From an uncultured Planctomycetia bacterium (lineage in GTDB: Bacteria > Planctomycetota > UBA1135 > GCA-002686595): a DNA stretch of 23,022 bases. The stretch spans positions 1 through 23,022 of the forward strand of contig CALFYL010000075.1 in NCBI GenBank assembly GCA_937952135.1. The letters run 5' to 3'. Both the position numbers and the translations under genes were made by a program. The stretch's first letter is position 1. Each line of letters opens with the position of its first letter. The notes under the pieces are model-generated. The model did no database searches. It saw only the letters and a list, made by a program, of their open reading frames with translations, and was not told the DNA's origin. Below, piece by piece: positions 8,025 to 15,668 of this stretch.

Positions 8025-8101
8025 GCGCCCGTAGCTCAGCTGGATAGAGCAGCGGATTTCTAATCCGCTGGTCGGGGGTTCGAGTCCCTCCGGGCGCGCC
8101 A
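8025..8101 (+). tRNA. tRNA-Arg (anticodon UCU)
   Basis: The acceptor stem GCGCCCG pairs with CGGGCGC, the D arm is GCTC...GAGC, the anticodon stem GCGGA/TCCGC encloses TTTCTAA (anticodon TCT), and the T arm is GGGGG-TTCGAGT-CCCTC. Discriminator G and an encoded CCA end the gene. It lies 14 bases after tRNA-Pro, so the two are probably processed from one transcript. It reads the AGA/AGG codons, which are rare in this GC-rich DNA. Confidence 0.96.
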
Positions 8102-8206
8102 GCGGATGTGCGAACTCGGCGGCGGCGGGCTCCGTGCGCTGCTCGGTGCTCCGCCCGCAGAATGGGCCACGATGGCGGCGTCCGGTTCGCGTCGGGCTGC
8201 GCCGTG

Positions 8207-8764
8207 TCAGCGCGCGCGCCGATAGTGCAGGGCGACCGCGCCGCAGCGAAACGGCTTCGCCGAGACGAGCTCGAGGCGTCGCGTGCTGGGCAGCCCGCTC
8301 TGGTAGAGGGTCGGGCCGTGACCGGCGATGCGGGGGTGGACGAGGAACTTGTACTCGTCGATCAGATCCAGCCGGTCGAGTTCGGTCGCGAGCTTGCCGC
8401 TGCCGAGGAGCACGCCGTCCGGGGTCGCGTCTTTGAGCTTCTGCACACCCGCGCGCAGATCGCCGGAGATGCGGTGGCTGTTGGTCCAGGGGAAGTCCGT
8501 CCGCGCCGCGGACACCACGTATTTCGGTTTCGCGTCCAGCTTGACCGCCCACTCGCGCATCGCCTGAGGGGCCTGTTCGTCGCCGCGGGCGACCGCCGGC
8601 CAGTAGCTCTCCATCATCTCGTAAGTGACACGGCCCCACAGCATCGCTCCGCACTCGTCCAGGAGACGGGTGAAGAAGGCGTGCGTCTCGTCGTCGGCGA
8701 TCCCCTCCTGGTGGTCGACGCAGCCGTCCAGGGTGACGTTGAAGCTGAAGGTCAGGAGTCCCAT
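8207..8764 (-). CDS. RibD C-terminal/dihydrofolate reductase-like family protein
   Basis: The 185-residue protein belongs to the DHFR-like/RibD-C superfamily (YyaP/YwjB type), NADPH-dependent reductases mostly of unknown substrate. Visible features are the opening strand LLTFSFNVTLDGCVD, the segment AMLWGRVTYEMMESYWP (40-56), KYVVSAARTDFPW, the dinucleotide-binding GVLLGSGKLATEL and the C-terminal DEYKFLVHPRIAGHGPTLY. Length and motif order are normal for the family. It stands alone, convergent with the tRNA genes and divergent from the FG-GAP lipoprotein with 113 bases between. It is not a folate-pathway DHFR by context. Such genes are often horizontally spread, but nothing in base composition marks this one as foreign. 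Confidence 0.88.
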   Translation of the reverse strand: MGLLTFSFNVTLDGCVDHQEGIADDETHAFFTRLLDECGAMLWGRVTYEMMESYWPAVARGDEQAPQAMREWAVKLDAKPKYVVSAARTDFPWTNSHRISGDLRAGVQKLKDATPDGVLLGSGKLATELDRLDLIDEYKFLVHPRIAGHGPTLYQSGLPSTRRLELVSAKPFRCGAVALHYRRAR

Positions 8765-8877
8765 GCGACGAGTTTAGGCAACGCAGTCGCTCGCGGATGC
8801 GGTGCGCCGGGCGTCGCGAACGCACCGCGGAGTCGGCGGGCTTGGAGCAGGGCCGCCGCGCGAATAGGTTGGAGCGG

Positions 8878-11800
8878 ATGGAAAGCTCGGAGACAGGTCG
8901 CGGGAGAGGTGCGCTGAGCGTCGTGCTCGGTGTCGCGCTCGCGCTCGCGGCGTGTGGCCCGGAGCGCGACGAAGGAACGTCGGCGGCGGGCGACGCGTCG
9001 GCGACACGTTCCGATGCGAGTTCCGCGAACGGCTCGGCGCGAACCGGAGAACCGATCGCGGGGAGCGAGCCTGCTAAGGACTCCGCGGTCGAGCCGCCGC
9101 AGCTGGCCGAGACAACGCCGGCGAGCGCTCCGGCGGCGCAGTCGAGCGATCCGCTCGGAGTTGCGCCGTCGCCGCACGGCGAATTGCGTTCGCCGGAGAT
9201 GGCCGAGAAGTTCGCGCGGCGCGATGCGGCGGTGGACGGATGGTCGAGCGAGGTGCTCAACGAGAGCACCGGGTCGCAGTTGAAGGCGCTCGGCATGTGG
9301 CTCGGCAAGCCGGGGGCGCTCGAGGGCGCGCCGCTGAGAGGGTTGCTGGCCGAAGAGTTCGCTTGCACGGAGCTGCGACCGGCGTGCGAGGCGGTCGAAG
9401 GCGTGAGCGCGGCGCTGAAGGTGGCGCGCAACGATGCGCCGGCGAAGGAACGCGTTCACGTCGGTGCGGCGGGCGCGCTCGAGGCGCTGCGTCGACTGCG
9501 CGGCGCGTTCGGCGCGGACGACGTGCTCGCGAGCCAGTTCAAGACGATCTCCGTCGAAGAGCGCGGCGAAGTCGCGGTGACGCGCAGCTATGTGTTCCTC
9601 AAGACGCTCGGCGCGGCGCCGGCGCGGCAAGTGCACGCGACGTGGCGCTGCGAGTGGCGCGTCGCGCCGGACGCGAAGACGCCGCCGAAGCTCGCGAGCG
9701 TCGAGGTCGAGGCGCACGAGGAGAGCGAAGCGCGCACGGCGCTGTTCGAAGAGGCGACGGGCGCCGTATTCGCGGGCGTCAAGAGCTTCGACGAGCAGCT
9801 CGCCTTCAGCCTCGAGCACTTCGCGGCGCGCATCGAGCGCTCGCTCGGCATGTCGCTCATCGGCCACGAGGGCCTCGCGCTGGGCGACGCCGACGGCGAC
9901 GGGTTCGACGATCTCTACATCTGCCAGCCGGGCGGACTTCCCAATCGCCTCTACTTGCGCGCGAGCGACGGCAAGCTGCGCGACACTTCGCGCGAAGCCG
10001 GGGTCGACTTCCTCGACGGTTCGCGCGGCGCGCTGTTCGTCGACCTCGACAACGACGGCGACCAGGACCTCGTCGTGGACGTCGACCCGCGCCTGCTCGT
10101 GCTCGAGAACACCGGCGGCGCGCGCTTCGTCGAACGCGCGCGGCTCGAGGTTTCGAGCACGACGTCGATCTCCGCCGCCGACTACGACGCCGACGGCGAT
10201 CTCGATCTGTACTGCTGCGGCTACATCCTGCCCGACCAGGCGCACGTCACGCCGCTGCCGTACCACGACGCGAACAACGGCCGGCCGAACACGCTGCTTC
10301 GAAACGACTTCGGGCCCGACGGTTGGAGCTTCGTCGACGCGACCGCCGAGTCGGGCCTCGACCACAACAACCGCCGCTTCAGCTTCGCCGCGTCGTGGGA
10401 GGACTTCGACGACGACGGCGACCTCGATCTCTACGTCGCGAACGACTTCGGACGCAACAACCTCTACCGCAACGACGGCGGACGCTTCCGCGACATCGCC
10501 GAGCAGGCGGGCGTCGAGGACATGGCGGCCGGCATGGGCGTGAGCTGGGGCGACTACGACCGCGACGGCAAGCTCGACCTGTACGTGAGCAACATGTTCT
10601 CGTCGGCCGGCGAGCGCGTGACGTACCAGCGGCGCTTTCTCGACGGCGTGAGCGAAGCGACGCTCGGCGGATTCAAGCGCCACGCGCGCGGCAATTCGCT
10701 GTTCCGCAACCTCGGCGGCGGCGCGTTCGAGGACGTGAGCGAGCGCGCGGGCGTCACGATGGGCCGCTGGGCGTGGGGCGCGATCTTCGCGGAGCTCGAC
10801 AACGACGGCTGGCCCGATGTGTTCGTGCCGAACGGCTTCGTGACCGGCGAAGACCCCGAGGACTTGTGAAGTTTCTTCTGGCGGCAGGTCGTGTCGCACT
10901 CCCCCACGCTCGAACAACAAAGCCTGCGCGAGAGCTATGAACTCGGCTGGGTCGCGATCCACCGCATGCTGCGCGAGGGCAAGTCGTGGAGCGGCCGCGA
11001 GCAGCACTGCGCGTACCTGAACACTCGCGACGGGCGCTTCGCGAACATCTCCGGAATCAGCGGGCTCGACCTCGACGACGATGCGCGCGCCGCCGCGCGG
11101 GTCGATTGGGATCTCGACGGCCGCCAGGACCTGTGGATCGTCGGGCGCAACTCGCCGCGCGCGCGCCTGATGCTCAACCGCACGCCGGAAGCGGGCGCCT
11201 CGCTCACGCTGAAGCTCGAAGCGACGCGCGGCGCGCGCGATGCGATCGGTGCGCGCGTCGAGGTCCACGTCGAAGGAGAGCCGCCGCGCATCGACAGCGT
11301 GCGCGCGGGCGAAGGCTACTTGGCGCAGTCGAGCCGCTGGCTGCACTTCGGGCTCGGCCGCGCGCCGAAGGTCCAACGCGTCGTCGTGCGCTGGCCGAAG
11401 CTCGCGGGCGACACCGAGCGGGAGGTCGAGACGTTCGAGGGACTCGAAGTCGGCGGACGCTACGTGCTCGTGCAAGGCGCGGGCGAAGCGCGGCGCGAAG
11501 TCGTGAAGCCGCTCGAGCTCGCGACCGCGCCCTTCGTGCGCCGGCCGTCGAGCGAGCGCGCGCGCGTCGTGCTCACCGCGCGGCCGCCGCTGCCGCCCGC
11601 TCCTCTGATCGTGCCCGACGCCGACGCCGCCGACCTCGTGGCGAACACGCCGCGGCCGCTGCTCGTGAACGTGTGGGCCAGTTGGTGCGCGCCGTGCCTC
11701 GAGGAGTTGCGCGAGTTCTCCGAGCGCAAGGACGAGATCGCCGCGAGCGGCTTGAACGTGCTCGCGCTCAGCGCCGACGAGGTCGCCGCGCGCCCCGCGG

Positions 11801-12546
11801 CGGTCGACGTGCTCCACCGCGTGCAGTGGGATCAACTCGCCGCGTTCGCGACCTCGGAGACCCTCGACACGCTCGACGCGTTGCAGCGCACCGTGCTCGA
11901 CCGCCGCCGCCGCATGCCGCTGCCCACGAGCTTCCTCGTCGACGAGCAAGGCGCCGTCGCGGCGATCTACAAGGGCCCGGTCTCGGTCGACACGCTGCTC
12001 GCCGACGTCGCGCGCCTCCGTTCGTCGCCCGCGGAACGCCGCAACGGCGCCACGCCATTCGCGGGCCGCTGGATCGCCGAGCCTCCGCTGCAGGCTCCGC
12101 TCGAAGCGCTGCAGGAGGCCTATGACGAGCGCGGGCTCAAGCTCGCCGTCGACGACATCGCGCGCCGGCGCCTGGAGCTGCGCAAGACGTCGCCGAGCGT
12201 CGTGCTCAATCAGATGGGGCTCGCGCTCGCGCGGCAGGGCCAGCTCGAGGCTGCGGCCGAGCGCTTCCGCGAAGCCGCGCGCGCGGCGCCGGACGACGTC
12301 GAGCCGCAGTACAACCTCGCGGTCGCGCTGCACGAATTGCGCCGCATTCCCGAAGCCGTCGAAGGCTACAAGAAGGTGCTGACCCTCGACCCGCGCCACG
12401 CGAACGCGCTCTACAACCTCGGGCTCGCGCGCTGCGCGCTCGGCGAGTTCGAGACCGCGCGCACGGACCTCGCGGCGCTCGAGTTGATCGATCCGGCGGC
12501 CGCCGCCAAGCTCCGGCGGCAGATGGAAACCACCTTCAAGCGCTGA
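8878..12546 (+). CDS. FG-GAP/ASPIC-UnbV/thioredoxin/TPR lipoprotein with in-frame UGA (candidate selenoprotein)
   Basis: Read through one UGA, this frame encodes 1222 residues. ATG 8878 (upstream GGAG) starts a lipoprotein signal with lipobox LAAC (Cys26); an earlier ATG at 8797 would bury it. A Ser/Ala-rich linker and an unassigned region precede six Ca-loop FG-GAP/VCBS motifs at about 334 (DADGDGFDDLY), 388 (DLDNDGDQDL), 434, 508, 558 and 639 (ELDNDGWPDVF). Codon 664 (10867-10869) is UGA. The frame continues with SFFWRQVVSHSP, another Ca-loop (DWDLDGRQDLW, ~741), the ASPIC/UnbV domain (~768-868), a TlpA-like thioredoxin domain with Cys937-Ala-Pro-Cys940, and TPR repeats (~1098-1218). The domain set is that of large exported planctomycete proteins of unknown function. 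One continuous product is favoured because the repeat array straddles the UGA and no other stop or frameshift occurs. Selenocysteine, a nonsense mutation and a sequence error remain possible. Confidence 0.7.
10867..10900 (+). promoter_or_regulatory. Candidate bacterial SECIS element after the in-frame UGA
   Basis: Directly seen: TGA 10867-10869, then GCGGC (10881-10885) pairing perfectly with GTCGC (10893-10897, one G-T wobble) around the 7-base loop AGGTCGT (10886-10892). A short lower pairing AGT (10870-10872) with ACT (10898-10900) is possible. Sixteen bases separate the UGA from the loop. The known E. coli fdhF SECIS has loop AGGUCU, 17 bases after its UGA, so the AGGUC loop and spacing agree closely. 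The bulged U important in E. coli is not clearly present. The hairpin lies inside coding sequence for WRQVV, so part of its conservation could be protein-driven. Confidence 0.5.
10891..12546 (+). CDS. C-terminal part of the FG-GAP lipoprotein (separate CDS only if the UGA terminates)
   Basis: If UGA 10867-10869 is a real stop, an annotation program would place a second gene here, starting at GTG 10891 in the same frame. That start is poor: it has no ribosome binding site, sits inside the hairpin stem-loop, and would begin in the middle of the segment SFFWRQVVSHSP. The 551-residue product would have no signal peptide, although its ASPIC/UnbV and TlpA-like thioredoxin domains belong outside the cytoplasm. 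It would also begin just before the last Ca-loop motif of a repeat array whose other members lie upstream of the stop. I therefore treat it as part of the larger protein and list it so that the alternative is visible. Confidence 0.4.
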   Translation: MSHSPTLEQQSLRESYELGWVAIHRMLREGKSWSGREQHCAYLNTRDGRFANISGISGLDLDDDARAAARVDWDLDGRQDLWIVGRNSPRARLMLNRTPEAGASLTLKLEATRGARDAIGARVEVHVEGEPPRIDSVRAGEGYLAQSSRWLHFGLGRAPKVQRVVVRWPKLAGDTEREVETFEGLEVGGRYVLVQGAGEARREVVKPLELATAPFVRRPSSERARVVLTARPPLPPAPLIVPDADAADLVANTPRPLLVNVWASWCAPCLEELREFSERKDEIAASGLNVLALSADEVAARPAAVDVLHRVQWDQLAAFATSETLDTLDALQRTVLDRRRRMPLPTSFLVDEQGAVAAIYKGPVSVDTLLADVARLRSSPAERRNGATPFAGRWIAEPPLQAPLEALQEAYDERGLKLAVDDIARRRLELRKTSPSVVLNQMGLALARQGQLEAAAERFREAARAAPDDVEPQYNLAVALHELRRIPEAVEGYKKVLTLDPRHANALYNLGLARCALGEFETARTDLAALELIDPAAAAKLRRQMETTFKR

Positions 12547-12556
12547 ACGGATCCGC

Positions 12557-12949
12557 ATGAGCGAGTCGATCCGCAGCATCCTGGTCGTCGACGATGAGGA
12601 CGTCGTGCGCGAGGTGATCGAGGCCACGCTGCGCGCGGGCGGCTACCGCGTCGAGTGCGCTTCGAACGGCGACGAAGGCCTGCGCAAGTTCGAGGCGGCG
12701 CCCGAGTCCTACTCGCTCGCGATCGTCGACCGGCGCATGCCGGGGCTCGACGGAGCGGCGCTGATCGAACGCCTGCGCGCACTGCGCGCGGATCTGCCGA
12801 TCCTCTTCGCCAGCGGTGCGGTCGATCCGGCGCCGGGGCTCGAGCGGCTGCCCGGCCCGCCGATTCAAGCGCTGAACAAGCCCTTCCGGCCGGCGGGGCT
12901 GCTGATGGCCGTCGCCGAGCAGATCGGCAAGCCGCCGAAGCGGGGCTGA
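12557..12949 (+). CDS. Single-domain response regulator (receiver only)
   Basis: The 130-residue protein is a CheY-like receiver with nothing after it. The acidic pocket is Asp12-Asp13-Glu14 in ILVVDDED, the phospho-acceptor is Asp58 in AIVDRRMPG, the switch Ser is Ser86 in ILFASG, and the invariant Lys108 lies in NKPF. All catalytic residues are present, so it should be phosphorylated. No histidine kinase is in the window, and without an output domain it must act by protein contact. It begins 10 bases after the FG-GAP lipoprotein stop, so co-transcription is likely. What that link means is unknown. A hairpin follows the stop. Confidence 0.93.
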   Translation: MSESIRSILVVDDEDVVREVIEATLRAGGYRVECASNGDEGLRKFEAAPESYSLAIVDRRMPGLDGAALIERLRALRADLPILFASGAVDPAPGLERLPGPPIQALNKPFRPAGLLMAVAEQIGKPPKRG

Positions 12950-12959
12950 GCCGGGCCGG

Positions 12960-12990
12960 GCGCGCGGGATCCCGATCCCGGTTCGCGCGC
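12960..12990 (+). terminator. Imperfect hairpin after the receiver gene, possible terminator
   Basis: GCGCGC (12960-12965) pairs with GCGCGC (12985-12990). Inside it GGGAT (12966-12970) pairs with ATCCC (12975-12979) around a CCCG loop, leaving GGTTC bulged on the 3' side. It begins 11 bases after the receiver stop. No T-run follows, as is common in GC-rich genomes, so terminator function is a guess. Confidence 0.35.
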
Positions 12991-13037
12991 CGCCCCCCGC
13001 TCTCAACCCGGCCGCTGGCGCGGGCGATGAGACGGCG

Positions 13038-14168
13038 ATGACGTCCATCAGTCTGTGCATGATCGTGCGCGACGAAGCGCGAACGCTCCCGCGGTGCCTG
13101 GAATCGGTGCGCGAGGTCGTCGACCAGATGTGCGTGGTCGACACCGGGTCGGTGGACGGCACGGCGCGCATCGCGGCGCAGTACGGCGCGGTGGTCGCCG
13201 ACGAACCGTGGCACGACAACTTCGCCGCGGCGCGCAACCTGTCGCTCGCGCTGGCGAGCGGCGACTGGGCGCTGGTGCTCGACGCCGACGAGTGGCTCGA
13301 ACTCGGCCCCGGCGGCGCGGAAGCCGTGCGGGGCGCGCTGCTCGACTTCGCGCGGCGCAACCCGCGCGCGATCGGCCGCGTGCAAGTGCGCAACCTCGAG
13401 GGCGAGCGCGAGCTCTCGCGCGTGTCGATCGGACGCTTCTTCCCGCTGCGCGCCGGGGTCGCCTACTTCGGCCGCATCCACGAACAACTCGGGGCTCCGC
13501 ACGGAGAGCGCTGGCCGCAGCTCGACTGCGACGTCACGCTCCTCCACGACGGCTACGCGGCGGAACAACTCGCGTCGAAGCGCAAGCTCACGCGCAACCT
13601 GGTGCTGCTCGAGCGCTGGACGGCCGAGACCCCCGAGGACGGCTACGCCTGGTACCAGCTCGGCCGAACGCTCGGGATGAAGGGCGATCACGAGCACGCG
13701 CTCGAGGCGTTGCGGCGCGCGCTGGAGTGTTCGCACGACGCGGATGCGTGGCCCGTGCACGCCGTCGAGCTCGCGGCGACGTCGCTCGACGCCCTCGGAC
13801 TCGGCGCACAGGCCCTCGCACTCGTCGAGGAGGCCTGCGAGCTCGCCCCGCAGCGCCCGGACACGCTGTTCCTGCGCAGCAACCTCCAGCTCCACCTCGG
13901 CGCCGTCGAGGACGCGCGCGCGGGCTTCGAAGCGTGCCTCGCGCTGCCGGCGACGAGCGGCGCGACCGAGTCGTGGTCCGGCGCGAACAGCTACGCCGCC
14001 GCGCACAACCTGGGCGTGATCGCGGAGTGCACCGGCAGCCCCGAGCAAGCGAAGGGCTGGTACGAGCTCGCGCTGACCTTCGATCCACACCACGCGCCGA
14101 GCCGCGAAGGCCTCGCGCGCGTCGCGGCGCCCGCCGCGGGACTTCCCACGGGCGGTTCGATCGGCTAA
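13038..14168 (+). CDS. Family 2 glycosyltransferase with C-terminal TPR region
   Basis: The 376-residue protein starts with a GT2 domain of the SunS/WaaE-like type: SISLCMIVRDEARTLPRCL (3-21), VVDTGSVDGT (33-42) and the DxD motif Asp82-Ala-Asp84 in LVLDADEWLE. The sequence RIHEQL near 155 is also typical, as in MIVKNEE...RIHE proteins. From about 207 it has TPR-like helix pairs (WYQLGRTLGMKGDHEHALEALRRAL in pieces, then AQALALVEEACELAP, and a final AHNLGVIAECTGSPEQAKGWYELAL). Such GT2-TPR proteins are taken to glycosylate proteins or surface polymers, but the acceptor here is unknown. No membrane helix is seen. The ATG is the first in frame after the GC-rich gap; the TAA stop at 14166 is followed 36 bases later by the small zinc-ribbon-like gene. 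Confidence 0.88.
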   Translation: MTSISLCMIVRDEARTLPRCLESVREVVDQMCVVDTGSVDGTARIAAQYGAVVADEPWHDNFAAARNLSLALASGDWALVLDADEWLELGPGGAEAVRGALLDFARRNPRAIGRVQVRNLEGERELSRVSIGRFFPLRAGVAYFGRIHEQLGAPHGERWPQLDCDVTLLHDGYAAEQLASKRKLTRNLVLLERWTAETPEDGYAWYQLGRTLGMKGDHEHALEALRRALECSHDADAWPVHAVELAATSLDALGLGAQALALVEEACELAPQRPDTLFLRSNLQLHLGAVEDARAGFEACLALPATSGATESWSGANSYAAAHNLGVIAECTGSPEQAKGWYELALTFDPHHAPSREGLARVAAPAAGLPTGGSIG

Positions 14169-14204
14169 CGTCCCCGGCCGCCCCGAAGCGGGCCGCCCTC
14201 GGAC

Positions 14205-14429
14205 ATGAACTTCTTCTGCCGCATCTTCGGGCACACCTGGTCGCCCGCCGCCGACAACCCCAAGATCAGTTGGAACACCAACGACGACATGTTGGTGCTG
14301 ACGGCGCGCGCCTCGACCGAGGAGGTGCGCTTCTACGACGTGTGCCTGCGCTGCCGCGAACGCCGCGAGGTGCAGGTGAAGCGTCGACCGGTCGCGAGCG
14401 CGAACGCCTCCGCCGGTTCGAGCAAGTAG
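14205..14429 (+). CDS. Small zinc-ribbon-like protein (DUF1660-like pattern)
   Basis: This 74-residue protein has Cys5 and His10 in MNFFCRIFGHTW and a later pair Cys47-Leu-Arg-Cys50. The spacing Cys-x4-His-x-Trp followed by Cys-x-x-Cys resembles the small DUF1660-type zinc-binding proteins. The C terminus (KRRPVASANASAGSSK) looks disordered. The conserved-looking cysteines and histidine, an unbroken frame and a fitting position downstream of the glycosyltransferase on the same strand support a real gene. It has no signal peptide, and its function is unknown. The stop lies in a 14-bp tandem repeat. Confidence 0.65.
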   Translation: MNFFCRIFGHTWSPAADNPKISWNTNDDMLVLTARASTEEVRFYDVCLRCRERREVQVKRRPVASANASAGSSK

Positions 14430-14456
14430 GGTCGAGCAAATAGGCCGAGCGAGTAG
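14417..14456 (+). repeat. Degenerate 14-bp tandem repeat over a stop codon, with hairpin
   Basis: TTCGAGCAAGTAGG (14417-14430), GTCGAGCAAATAGG (14431-14444) and CCGAGCGAGTAG (14445-14456) are tandem copies. The stop TAG (14427-14429) lies in the first. The last copy overlaps a perfect hairpin CCGAGC-GAGTA-GCTCGG (14445-14461), placed between convergent genes, which could act as a bidirectional terminator although it lacks a T-tract. Confidence 0.65.
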
Positions 14457-14483
14457 CTCGGGCCCCTGGTTCGGCCCCGGCGC

Positions 14484-15563
14484 CTACTTCGCCGCGAGTC
14501 CGGCGCCGCTCTCGCCGAGTCGCTCGAGCTTCTGCTTCGCGCCGGCATGTCCCGCGCGCGCGGCCTCGTTCAGCCAATGCGCCGCCTGCGCCGAATCGCG
14601 CTCGACCCCGTCGCCGCGCAAGTACAGCAGCGCGAGGTTGTGCTGCGCCGGCGCGAAGCCGCTCTCGGCGGCGAGGCGCAAGCGTTGTGCGGCGTGGACG
14701 GCGTCGCGTTCGACCCCGCGCCCGGCCAGTTCGAGCTCCGCGAGGTACGTCTGCGCCGGCGCATGTCCGCCTCGCGCGGCCGCCTCGAACCAACGCGCGG
14801 CGCGCGGCGCGTCGACCTCGCCTCCGCGGCCCGTGTCGAACATCCAGCCGAGCGCGAAGCTCGCTTCGAGCGAGCCCTGCTCCGCCGCGCGTTCGAGCCA
14901 TTTGCGCGCGTTCGGCGCGTCGCTGGCGACGCCGTGGCCGAGCAGCAAGCGCCGGCCGAGTTCGAATTGAGCGTCCGAGCTTCCGCGAGCCGCGGCGCGT
15001 TCGATCCACTCGAGCGGCAGCGCCGAACCGTCGTTCGCTGGCGCCCGCGCGAGTTCGTCGAGCGCGCGCACCGCGTTTGCATGGCCCTTCGCGGCAGCGA
15101 GCGAGAGCCAGCGCTCCCCGGCTTCGCGCTGCTGCGGCTCGCGGGCGCGCACGACCTCGAGCAGGCCGAGGTTCGACTGCGCGGGCGCGAAGCCTTGGTC
15201 GGCCGCGCGCGCGAACCAAACGCGCGCACGCTCGGGCGAGCGCTCGACGCCGCGCCCGAAGTGGAACAGGAGCCCGAGGTTGTTCTGCGCGGCGGCGTGA
15301 TTCTGCTCGGCCGCCAGCGTGTACCACTTCGCCGCGAGTGCGGGGTCGCGCGGTGCACCGAGGCCGTCCTCGTGGAGCAGACCGAGCATGTACTGCGCCT
15401 CGGCGTCGCCGTCCGCCGCTGCTCGCCCCCAACGCTCGTGAGCGAGCTCCCAGTCGCCGCGCTCGTATGCGGCCCAGCCCGCGTGCTTCGAGCTCTGGCA
15501 CGCCGGAAGCCACGCGAACGACAAGAGCAAACCAAGGGCCGTTGAAGAGAGGCAGCGCTTCAT
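14484..15563 (-). CDS. Sel1-repeat lipoprotein
   Basis: The 359-residue protein begins MKRCLSSTALGLLLSF with lipobox LPAC (Cys22), so it should be an exported, lipid-anchored protein. The rest is about eight Sel1-like repeats (TPR relatives of ~36 residues) with the usual A-x-x-x-LG-x-x-Y/L-x-x-G-x-GV-x-x-D/S and W-x-x-x-AA-x-x-G-H/F-A-x-A-Q pattern; for example AQNNLGLLFHFGRGVERSP and AQHNLALLYLRGDGVERDS. Such proteins act as binding scaffolds in signalling or envelope quality control; the partner is unknown. It is monocistronic, convergent with the zinc-ribbon-like gene, and 105 bases downstream of ybeY on the same strand. High GC and repeat structure produce long shadow frames on both strands here. 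Confidence 0.92.
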   Translation of the reverse strand: MKRCLSSTALGLLLSFAWLPACQSSKHAGWAAYERGDWELAHERWGRAAADGDAEAQYMLGLLHEDGLGAPRDPALAAKWYTLAAEQNHAAAQNNLGLLFHFGRGVERSPERARVWFARAADQGFAPAQSNLGLLEVVRAREPQQREAGERWLSLAAAKGHANAVRALDELARAPANDGSALPLEWIERAAARGSSDAQFELGRRLLLGHGVASDAPNARKWLERAAEQGSLEASFALGWMFDTGRGGEVDAPRAARWFEAAARGGHAPAQTYLAELELAGRGVERDAVHAAQRLRLAAESGFAPAQHNLALLYLRGDGVERDSAQAAHWLNEAARAGHAGAKQKLERLGESGAGLAAK

Positions 15564-15668
15564 TCCCCTGCTATCGGGACCGCGCTCGCGCCGCTTGAGC
15601 CAACCGCGCCCTCGCGTGCGTGGATTCGCGACAGCGATCTTTATGAAGACCGCGAGCGCGACAGCGCT

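Noticed and set aside
7935..8101. tRNA genes as an integration site of a mobile element
   Set aside because: No integrase and no repeat of the tRNA 3' ends is seen in the window, and the flanking genes are ordinary chromosomal ones.
8797..8877. Earlier ATG for the FG-GAP lipoprotein
   Set aside because: It would add 27 mostly charged residues before the signal peptide. ATG 8878 has GGAG upstream and puts the lipobox cysteine at residue 26.
10867..10869. Genome-wide reassignment of UGA as a sense codon
   Set aside because: purL, the DUF3568-like lipoprotein gene, fur, purD, the DHFR-like gene, the receiver gene, ybeY, phoH, cdsA, uppS and the GspK-like gene all end in UGA at the expected protein length.
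8752..12627. A 1291-codon open frame on the minus strand opposite the FG-GAP lipoprotein
   Set aside because: It has low-complexity composition (Arg, Ala, Val, Glu) with no recognisable domain. The plus strand has many domain motifs on both sides of the UGA. It does show that nonsense codons are rare here in any frame.
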